From positions 1-27,507 of the forward strand of contig JANQPK010000387.1 of NCBI GenBank assembly GCA_028289505.1: a stretch of DNA of 27,507 nt. Direction: 5' to 3'. The position numbers and the translations under genes are program-made. Origin of the DNA: Cyclobacteriaceae bacterium (lineage in GTDB: Bacteria; Bacteroidota; Bacteroidia; Cytophagales; Cyclobacteriaceae). A model generated the notes under the pieces. The model saw nothing but the letters and a program-made list of their open reading frames with translations, had not been told where the DNA came from and made no database searches. Numbering within the stretch: the stretch's first letter is position 1; every line of letters begins with the position of its first letter. Positions 1 through 6,087 of the stretch are shown here, in pieces.

Positions 1-662
1 ATAAAATGATCCCGGATCCTCCTACCAAGGAAAAGTCAGAGCGCTTTGCCCAGGCTGCACAAGAGGCGGTGGCCTATTTCAAAGAGAATGATGTCAAGAT
101 AGTAAACATGAGTTTTGGAGGTTCACCCGAAGATGTGGAAGCGGCCATGGAGGCTAATGGCATGGGTGAAAATGCTGAAGAGCGTAAGAAAATGGCCAGA
201 GAGCTGTTCGATATTGAAAAGGAAGGCATGTTTGAGGCCATAAAGAACGCACCTGAAATTCTTTTCGTTACTTCTGCAGGTAACAGCGATCAGGACAGCG
301 AGTTCTATGAAGCCATTCCAGCATCATTCGAACTACCCAATATTCTGACCGTGGGAGCAGTAGACCAGGCGGGAGAGGAAACCTCTTTTACCAGTTTTGG
401 TAATATTGTAGATGTGCATGCCAACGGATTTGAAGTAGATAGTTATATACCTGGGGGCCAGACCATGAAGATGTCAGGTACTTCTATGTCTTCGCCCAAT
501 GTGGCCAACCTTGCTGGAAAGTTATGGGTACTCAATCCCGATTTATCGGTACAGGAGGTTATCGATATCATCAAAGAGGGTTGTGATATCAGCGAGGATG
601 GCAGGATCACTTTGATCAACCCCAAGGTATCGGTGGAATTACTAAAAAGTAGGATGAATTAG
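1..662 (+). CDS. Subtilisin-like serine protease (S8), C-terminal part
   Basis: This is the C-terminal part of an S8 subtilase, running off the left edge; the frame is open upstream of the first visible Met at 6, so that Met is internal. Counting from it, the motif NMSFGG is at about 34-39, the oxyanion-hole Asn lies in SAGN (about N93), and the catalytic Ser lies in GTSMSSPNVA (about S160). The Asp and His of the triad must be in the missing part. A charged, helical insertion (about 40-80) separates the substrate-binding strand from the oxyanion region. The protein ends about 58 residues after the catalytic Ser, with no type IX sorting domain. It probably acts outside the cytoplasm, but the signal peptide cannot be seen. 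It is convergent with the serine hydrolase that ends at 695. Confidence 0.93.
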   Translation, partial: KMIPDPPTKEKSERFAQAAQEAVAYFKENDVKIVNMSFGGSPEDVEAAMEANGMGENAEERKKMARELFDIEKEGMFEAIKNAPEILFVTSAGNSDQDSEFYEAIPASFELPNILTVGAVDQAGEETSFTSFGNIVDVHANGFEVDSYIPGGQTMKMSGTSMSSPNVANLAGKLWVLNPDLSVQEVIDIIKEGCDISEDGRITLINPKVSVELLKSRMN

Positions 663-683
663 CAGCCTTCCTGCCACAGGCTG
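663..683. terminator. Weak inverted repeat between convergent genes
   Basis: A 6-bp inverted repeat (cagcct at 663-668, aggctg at 678-683, 9-nt loop) sits in the 32-bp gap between two convergent stop codons. There is no clean T tract on either side. A terminator role is inferred from position only. Confidence 0.25.
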
Positions 684-694
684 GGTAGTTGGGT

Positions 695-2131
695 TTATCT
701 GGCGATTTTCCTAATCTGATTGTCATGTTGACGGTATTGGACAATATTACCTTGTTCGTCCCTTTCAAACGTCAGTGTTTCACCTATTTCCTTATCATCA
801 CGGATCCGGCGGAAGACATCTCCCTCAACATGCTGGAAAAATGTCATGGATTCTCCGGGGTTTTCGGCAGGGAGTGTAAGTTCCACCAGGTTTCCGTTCC
901 AGGTGGATATGTAGGCCTCACCCCACCAGGGCAACAAACTATAATAGCCGGTATACTGCTGTAGGTCTATTTTAGTGTGCTCGTTATCCTGTTTTTTCGA
1001 CTTTTCAGCTTTGGACATGATACTGTTAATCCCTTTGACATATTTCCCTGGATTGGTACCACTGGCATTGATCATCACCGAGAAAGCACGTTTATTCTTC
1101 AAGTCAATCTGCAAGGTGGAACGATAGCCCGGACAGCTACCCCCATGTCCTACCCAGGTATTACCGTTGGAGCCTTCGTAAACAGAAAAACCAAGTCCCC
1201 AAGTGTTCTTCCAATCCGGATTGGTCCAGTGAACCTGATGCATATACTTTAAAGTGGATGGTTTTAAGATTTCTGTAATAGTGGTATCCCTTAATCTCAA
1301 TTGCCAGGAGGCGAATTTACCAAGGTCTAGTACATTGGAGGAGAAACCGGCAGCGGGGGTAATACCATTTGCCTGAAAGAAATTGACCTTTTCCCGTTTT
1401 CCAGACCTGTTTATGGCACTGTAGCCAATGGCCAGGTCCCGGCCATATAACCGCTCAGGCATCTCAGTTCGGGTATTGGTAAGACCTAAAGGATTGAGAA
1501 TTTTCTGTTGGACATACGACTCAAAAGCCAACCCCGATACGCTTTCAACTATTTTTCCCAATAGCGTGAGTCCTAGATTACTGTACTGAAAATAGGTAGA
1601 GGCTGGATATAAGGTTTCCTGCTCACTTAGTTTAGAGTCAACCTGCTCCTTAGTTGGAAAATAAAAGTCGGGACCGGACCAATAGGGAAAAGCGGCTTCT
1701 CTTGGAAGTCCTGAAGAATGTGTCAGCAGAGACCTGATGGTAATGGGACCACTTTCCGGGTATTTTTGCTCTACCTGATAAGCTGGTAACAAATCACTTA
1801 CCCGATCATCCAGGCGTAATTTCCCCTCATCGTAGAGGATCATAATCGCCACCGAAGTAAATAATTTGGAGATAGAGCAGATACTGCAAACTGTTGATGT
1901 ATCGAATTTTGTATTGTTTTCAACATTGGAAAGACCCACTGCTCCGGACCAAAGGACTTCCTGGTCCTCAATTACGGAAGCAGTTAAACCGGGCAACTGT
2001 TCAAAATCTTTTTGAGCTTCTAACCAAACTGTTACCAATTTGAAAGCTTCGGAGTAATCTTTTTTTGCTTGTTGTGGATAAGCGGCTAAGGTCAGCAAGC
2101 AGCAATAAATGAATAGGTAGTGCTTTTTCAT
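695..2131 (-). CDS. Serine hydrolase, class C beta-lactamase fold
   Basis: 478 residues with an N-terminal Sec signal peptide (about 1-20), so probably periplasmic. All three signatures of the beta-lactamase/DD-peptidase/esterase fold (PF00144 type) are present: SxxK as S86-I-S-K89, YxN as Y183-S-N185, and HGG at 329-331. A beta-rich C-terminal extension after about 380 resembles the accessory domain common in Bacteroidota members of this family. The substrate cannot be told from sequence; these proteins include esterases, D-aminopeptidases and peptidoglycan peptidases as well as beta-lactamases. It is the last of three reverse-strand genes, 17 bp after the GreA/B-like gene, and is probably cotranscribed with it and the exported deformylase. 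True AmpC activity is unlikely given this architecture. Confidence 0.92.
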   Translation of the reverse strand: MKKHYLFIYCCLLTLAAYPQQAKKDYSEAFKLVTVWLEAQKDFEQLPGLTASVIEDQEVLWSGAVGLSNVENNTKFDTSTVCSICSISKLFTSVAIMILYDEGKLRLDDRVSDLLPAYQVEQKYPESGPITIRSLLTHSSGLPREAAFPYWSGPDFYFPTKEQVDSKLSEQETLYPASTYFQYSNLGLTLLGKIVESVSGLAFESYVQQKILNPLGLTNTRTEMPERLYGRDLAIGYSAINRSGKREKVNFFQANGITPAAGFSSNVLDLGKFASWQLRLRDTTITEILKPSTLKYMHQVHWTNPDWKNTWGLGFSVYEGSNGNTWVGHGGSCPGYRSTLQIDLKNKRAFSVMINASGTNPGKYVKGINSIMSKAEKSKKQDNEHTKIDLQQYTGYYSLLPWWGEAYISTWNGNLVELTLPAENPGESMTFFQHVEGDVFRRIRDDKEIGETLTFERDEQGNIVQYRQHDNQIRKIAR

Positions 2132-2148
2132 GGTTTATCTAGGTTACT

Positions 2149-2610
2149 CTAAAAAACTTCAGTTATCTCTATCTCCGCCCCATTGAACTCAAATTCAAAC
2201 CCTTTTTCCCGTCCTAATAGTCTTTGCCCCATAGGTGATGTAGGAGATATGCAAAAATAGACTTGATCTTCAAGGGTCACTTGACCTAGTGCTACCGATA
2301 CGAAATAGCGTCCTCGACTAGTGATCACCAGGCTTCCTGGTCCCACTACCTGCTTGCTCTGGGTTGCATCGATTTGCTGCACCTGATTTTTTAGTAGCAA
2401 AGCCTGATGCAGTTGCCTTTGGTAATTATCTTCCTCTATCTGAAGCATGGCCCTGCCAGTTTCATATTTATCTCCAGCGCTGCTTTTGGTTTCGCTGTTT
2501 CTAGACTCACGTACCTGGAGCAGACTGTTTTCAATGGTACTGATCCGTTGTGCTACAGATGCACAACAAAGATCGAATAACTCCTGTTTTAGTCGAATGC
2601 TGTCCTTCAT
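2149..2610 (-). CDS. GreA/GreB-like transcript cleavage factor family protein
   Basis: 153 residues. The N-terminal half (about 1-75) is a predicted helical hairpin with the segment SSAGDKYETG at 43-52, typical of a GreA/B-like branch I associate with Bacteroidota and sometimes misnamed 3-oxoacyl-ACP synthase. The C-terminal half is FKBP-like and carries the family signature SPMGQRLLGREKG (125-137). Canonical Gre factors insert the coiled coil into the RNA polymerase secondary channel and stimulate cleavage of backtracked RNA. The acidic tip is not obviously conserved here, so this may be a paralogue with another effect on polymerase. It is cytoplasmic, and lies 36 bp after the exported deformylase gene and 17 bp before the serine hydrolase. 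Confidence 0.8.
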   Translation of the reverse strand: MKDSIRLKQELFDLCCASVAQRISTIENSLLQVRESRNSETKSSAGDKYETGRAMLQIEEDNYQRQLHQALLLKNQVQQIDATQSKQVVGPGSLVITSRGRYFVSVALGQVTLEDQVYFCISPTSPMGQRLLGREKGFEFEFNGAEIEITEVF

Positions 2611-2615
2611 AATTC

Positions 2616-2638
2616 CTCTATGCTCATGCTCTATGCTC
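2616..2638. repeat. 10-bp direct repeat in leader of GreA/B-like gene
   Basis: ctctatgctc occurs at 2616-2625 and again at 2629-2638, separated by atg, inside the 36-bp gap between the deformylase stop and the GreA/B-like start (2610). It reads as gagcatagag repeats on the coding strand. This may be simple low-complexity expansion; no function is claimed. Confidence 0.6.
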
Positions 2639-2646
2639 TCTGCTCC

Positions 2647-3282
2647 CTAATTATGCTGAGTTCCTTCTTGCTCTTGTTCCAAGTGATCCAAATAAAGAAT
2701 CCCATCCAGATGATCAATCTCGTGTTGGAAAATCACTGCTGTGAAATCTTCCACCATTTCAGTGACGTGTGTCTGGTCAAGTTTATCGTATTCCAGCAAA
2801 ATGGCATAGGCTCTGGTATTCAGGGTATCGGTGCGATTGGGGATGGATAAGCATCCTTCTCGGCAAGTCTGTTTCTTATCCGAATATTGCTTGATCTCAG
2901 GGTTGAGGTATACTTCAAACGGAAAACCTTCTTTATCAAATCTTTGCACCCAAATGATGCGTTTCAGAATGCCCACCTGGGGAGCAGCAATGCCTACACC
3001 CATGGACAGGCTGTCGCGGACAGTGCGGTACAATCGATTAATAAAGTTTTGTAATACCGGATCATGGGGGTTAACCGTCACCTGGGTACTCAATGATCTT
3101 AACAGCAGGGAATCCGCTGGGTCGGTAATTTTATAAACCCGCATTGGTTTGGAACTATCAGCTTCCATGATCATGGCGGTCTGGGAATCTGTAAAAGCTT
3201 CTTTAACCGGTAGACTACTGGTGCCAGAACAAGCACTGAACATCACCGTGATCAACAAACCAAAGACTGCAATATGTTTCAT
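2647..3282 (-). CDS. Lipoprotein with complete peptide deformylase active site
   Basis: 211 residues. The N-terminus is a lipoprotein signal with lipobox FSAC (C18), followed by about 45 residues of linker and then a full deformylase domain. All three catalytic motifs are intact: GVGIAAPQ (95-102), EGCLS (142-146, metal ligand C144) and QHEIDH (186-191, metal ligands H187 and H191, catalytic E188). Deformylases remove the N-formyl group from nascent proteins in the cytosol, so a lipid-anchored copy in the envelope is unexpected; the housekeeping def should be elsewhere in the genome. It could hydrolyse formyl-peptides or another N-acyl substrate in the periplasm. It is the first gene of a reverse-strand trio, divergent from the arylsulfatase. 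The enzyme fold is certain; export is a strong inference; the substrate is unknown. Confidence 0.9.
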   Translation of the reverse strand: MKHIAVFGLLITVMFSACSGTSSLPVKEAFTDSQTAMIMEADSSKPMRVYKITDPADSLLLRSLSTQVTVNPHDPVLQNFINRLYRTVRDSLSMGVGIAAPQVGILKRIIWVQRFDKEGFPFEVYLNPEIKQYSDKKQTCREGCLSIPNRTDTLNTRAYAILLEYDKLDQTHVTEMVEDFTAVIFQHEIDHLDGILYLDHLEQEQEGTQHN

Positions 3283-3345
3283 TTCCTTTGCTCTAACCAG
3301 CCAGCCTGCTTGGTAGACCGTGCCACTTATCTATGCACAAACCTG

Positions 3346-3377
3346 TTTGTGTTCAGCAATAAAAGAATGCTATATTG
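3346..3377 (+). promoter_or_regulatory. Candidate Bacteroidota -33/-7 promoter for arylsulfatase
   Basis: TTTG at 3346-3349, a 21-nt spacer, then TATATTG at 3371-3377, compared with the Bacteroidota consensus TTTG / TAnnTTTG. It would start RNA about 30 nt before the ATG at 3416. It lies in the 133-bp gap between the divergent deformylase and sulfatase genes. Pattern match only. Confidence 0.35.
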
Positions 3378-3415
3378 TATCCAATTGCAAATTGTTATTC
3401 GAAAGCTTAACCCAA

Positions 3416-5791
3416 ATGAACCACAAATTATTCTTTTCTCTAGCATTGCTAGCTGCATTGTTCAGTTGCACTGCACCATCAAACCAACCAATAACACAAA
3501 ACACCGGAGGTGAGTTGGATCGGACCATACTACCCATTGTACCACCCGTCAGTGACCCAATAACTGAGCTGGACGCAAGAAATGCTACCAAACCTGAACC
3601 ATTTGAGATCAAGCCTCCGGAAGGCGCACCAAACGTGGTGATTGTTCTGATCGATGATATTGGTTTTGGAGCTACCAGTACATTCGGCGGCCCTATTAAT
3701 ACGCCAACCTTTGATAGATTAGCCAACAACGGATTACGCTTCAACCAGTTCCATACTACAGCGCTCTGTTCTCCTACTCGGGCGGCATTATTATCTGGCC
3801 GCAATCATCATGCTATTAACGTTGGTTCGGTGATGGAAGTTGCTACTGGGTTTCCAGGAAATCAAGGGCGTAGACCAGAAGACGCCTTGTATGTTGCCGA
3901 AACTCTTAGACAAAACGGCTATAGTACTGCCGCATTTGGCAAATGGCATGAAACTGCGCCCTGGGAAGTATCCGTATCCGGGCCACATCAACGCTGGCCC
4001 ACCAATTCAGGATTTGACAAGTTTTATGGTTTTATAGGTGGAGAAACCAATCAGTGGGAGCCTTACATCACCGATGGCCTCACCCACGTGGAAAAGAAAG
4101 AAATGGAGGATTATCATTTCACCACCGATATGACCGATGAAGCCATAGAATGGATAAAGTTTCAGCAAGCCCTTACCCCGGATAAGCCATTCATGGTTTA
4201 TTATGCCACTGGTGCAGTACATGCGCCGCACCACGCACCCAAAGAATGGATTGAAAAATACAAGGAGAAATTTGATGGTGGTTGGGATCAGTTGAGAGAA
4301 GCCACATTTGCCAGACAAAAAGAAATGGGGGTAATTCCGGAGAATACGGTATTGACACCGAAGCCCGAGAGTATTAAGGACTGGGATCAGCTTAGTGAAA
4401 ACGAGCAAAAGCTGTTTGCTGTACAGATGGAAACTTTTGCTGGTTTTACCGAGCACACCGACAATGAGGTGGGACGTATGGTAGATGCCATTGATGAAAT
4501 TGGTGAATTGGATAATACGCTATTCATATACATTATGGGTGACAATGGTTCAAGTGGGGAAGGGGGCTTAGTAGGTACTTACAATGAGTTGCTGAGCCTC
4601 AATGGAATATTCGGGGTAGAAACTATCGAAAGCATGTTAGCAATAGCCGATGATTGGGGAGGTCCTGATTCGTTTCCTCATATGTCTGCAGGTTGGGCAG
4701 TGGCTACCGATGTTCCATTTACCTGGACCAAACAGATGGCTGCTGACTATGGTGGTACCAGGAATGGGATGGTTATGCATTGGCCTAATGGTTTTTCCTC
4801 TAAAGGAGAAATACGTACCCAATGGCATCATGTTAATGACGTAGCACCTACTATATTGGAAGCTACTAGTTTACCAGAACCGGTAATGATCAGTGGTGTG
4901 AAACAAAAGCCCATGAACGGGGTAAGCATGTTGTACGCCACTGATAATGATGAGGCAGCTGATCGTCATACCACCCAATACTTTGAAATGTTCGGTAATC
5001 GGGCGATTTATCATGAGGGATGGTTGGCCAGAGTGGTTCATCGGGTGCCATGGGGTACTGAGCCCTTGAATACCTTGCAAGAAGATGAATGGGAATTGTA
5101 CCATGCTGACGAAGACTTTAGCCTGTCCAATAACCTGGCAGCACAAAACCCAGAGAAACTGAAAGAGTTAAAGCAAATCTTTGATCAGGAGGCTATTAAA
5201 AACAATGTATATCCCCTGGATGACAGGGTATTTGAAAGGTTTAATGCCAAGATTGCTGGCCGCCCGGACCTAATGGGGGACAGAACCACTCTGACATTAG
5301 CAGATGGAATGACTGGAATTATGGAGAATACTTTTTTAAATGTGAAAAACACCTCCAAGACTATTTCTGCAGATTTAGATCTTAAAGGTAATGATCGCGG
5401 TATCATATTGTGCCAGGGTGGGAAATTCGGGGGTTGGGCCTTGTACATGGATAATGGAAGGCCGGCTTACACCTATAACTGGTTTGGTCTGGAGCAGTAT
5501 ACCATCAAATCACCGACACCAATAAGATCGGATCAGACCAATATAACGCTTGAGTTTAAGTACGACGGTGACGGTGCTGGCAAAGGAGGTGTAGCGACTA
5601 TATTGGTTGATGGTGAAAAAGTAGCTGAGGGCAGGGTAGATAAAACCCAACCGGCAGTTTTTTCAGCGGATGAAACTGCCGACGTGGGCCAGGATGATGC
5701 TACTCAGGTAGTACCATTGTTTAAGGATATGAACGATTCGGAGTTTACTGGTTTTGTGCGCAAAGTGGAGATCAGTATAGGAGAAGGGTAA
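3416..5791 (+). CDS. Large arylsulfatase, formylglycine type (S1), lipoprotein
   Basis: 791 residues. I start at the ATG at 3416 because it gives a clean lipoprotein signal (lipobox LFSC, C18); the upstream in-frame ATG at 3320 would bury it. Sulfatase features: metal-binding DD at 80-81, the formylglycine motif C118-S-P-T-R122, then FGKWH and MGDNGSSGEGG carrying metal and substrate ligands. The Cys-type motif needs formylglycine-generating or anSME enzyme encoded elsewhere. After the catalytic domain comes a beta-sandwich-like C-terminal domain (about 640-791), as in large Pseudomonas AtsA-like sulfatases; I would place it near SulfAtlas S1_4, with moderate certainty. It probably hydrolyses sulfate esters outside the cytoplasm. 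It is convergent with the GH3 enzyme, hinting at use of sulfated glycans, but no SusC/SusD pair is present. Confidence 0.94.
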   Translation: MNHKLFFSLALLAALFSCTAPSNQPITQNTGGELDRTILPIVPPVSDPITELDARNATKPEPFEIKPPEGAPNVVIVLIDDIGFGATSTFGGPINTPTFDRLANNGLRFNQFHTTALCSPTRAALLSGRNHHAINVGSVMEVATGFPGNQGRRPEDALYVAETLRQNGYSTAAFGKWHETAPWEVSVSGPHQRWPTNSGFDKFYGFIGGETNQWEPYITDGLTHVEKKEMEDYHFTTDMTDEAIEWIKFQQALTPDKPFMVYYATGAVHAPHHAPKEWIEKYKEKFDGGWDQLREATFARQKEMGVIPENTVLTPKPESIKDWDQLSENEQKLFAVQMETFAGFTEHTDNEVGRMVDAIDEIGELDNTLFIYIMGDNGSSGEGGLVGTYNELLSLNGIFGVETIESMLAIADDWGGPDSFPHMSAGWAVATDVPFTWTKQMAADYGGTRNGMVMHWPNGFSSKGEIRTQWHHVNDVAPTILEATSLPEPVMISGVKQKPMNGVSMLYATDNDEAADRHTTQYFEMFGNRAIYHEGWLARVVHRVPWGTEPLNTLQEDEWELYHADEDFSLSNNLAAQNPEKLKELKQIFDQEAIKNNVYPLDDRVFERFNAKIAGRPDLMGDRTTLTLADGMTGIMENTFLNVKNTSKTISADLDLKGNDRGIILCQGGKFGGWALYMDNGRPAYTYNWFGLEQYTIKSPTPIRSDQTNITLEFKYDGDGAGKGGVATILVDGEKVAEGRVDKTQPAVFSADETADVGQDDATQVVPLFKDMNDSEFTGFVRKVEISIGEG

Positions 5792-5792
5792 A

Positions 5793-5811
5793 GGCTAATT
5801 GGCAATTAGCC
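5793..5811 (+). terminator. Perfect inverted repeat 2 bp after the sulfatase stop
   Basis: ggctaattg (5793-5801), one g, then caattagcc (5803-5811) form a perfect 9-bp inverted repeat; as a hairpin it gives 8 pairs and a 3-nt loop. It starts right after the TAA at 5789-5791. What follows is aataaagtt, not a T run, so it may protect the 3' end or be a bound palindrome rather than a classical terminator. Confidence 0.4.
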
Positions 5812-5836
5812 AATAAAGTTCAATGTTGGCATGGTA

Positions 5837-5910
5837 TTCCCTAACGGTTTGAGGGAACTTTTGCTGGCTTTGTGTTCTTGCAATCCAGGAACAGGGAGCC
5901 CAGTTCCCTG
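5837..5910. other. Mutually exclusive hairpins
   Basis: ttccct (5837-5842) pairs with agggaa (5852-5857). caggga (5892-5897) pairs with tccctg (5905-5910). Alternatively, agggaact (5852-5859) pairs perfectly over 8 bp with agttccct (5902-5909), which breaks both local hairpins. Such switching layouts occur in attenuators and structured RNAs, but the position after two convergent genes makes a 3'-end or repeat-element role more likely. Confidence 0.4.
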
Positions 5911-6087
5911 AAGAGCATAGATTCATATTTAAGTTTGGATTTTAGTTCGTCCTCTGATGACGCTCTTCCTGTAATCTACATCGAAATCTGCCCTGGCGCG
6001 GCGCTGGATAGCAATCGCACAGTCTATGCTGCAATGGCCGCTAATTGATTTCCAGCCGAAGTAGCGTTAAACACTAAAAACTCAAAA

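Larger units (their letters stand above)
5792..6087. other. Structured 296-bp gap between convergent genes
   Basis: No convincing gene. The stretch holds a 9-bp perfect inverted repeat just after the sulfatase stop, two overlapping hairpin options at 5837-5910, and about 140 bp (5910-6050) that is slightly richer in GC. The plus frame is open from 5845 to a stop at 6046-6048 (67 codons) but has no early start codon; the reverse strand also has a stretch of about 40 open codons. Both readings look protein-like, so this may be a decayed gene piece or a copy of an interspersed element. The last 25 bp before the GH3 stop are A-rich low complexity. Confidence 0.5.

Noticed and set aside
695..2131. 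Antibiotic-resistance beta-lactamase
   Set aside because: The SxxK/YxN/HGG set with a beta-rich C-terminal extension is typical of esterase/peptidase-like serine hydrolases in Bacteroidota; nothing points to beta-lactam hydrolysis.
2647..3282. Housekeeping cytosolic peptide deformylase (def)
   Set aside because: The lipoprotein signal and the linker before the domain do not fit the housekeeping enzyme, which normally starts within a few residues of the catalytic domain and often sits beside fmt.
3370..4456. Reverse-strand open frames of 144 and 149 codons (3370-3804, 4007-4456)
   Set aside because: They lie antisense inside the arylsulfatase, whose motifs (DD, CSPTR, GKWH, DNG) fix the coding frame; the antisense products show no family features.
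5845..6048. 67-codon plus-strand open frame in the sulfatase-GH3 gap as a gene
   Set aside because: It has no start codon near its beginning (the only Met is close to the end) and competes with a reverse-strand open stretch; kept only as an unexplained region.
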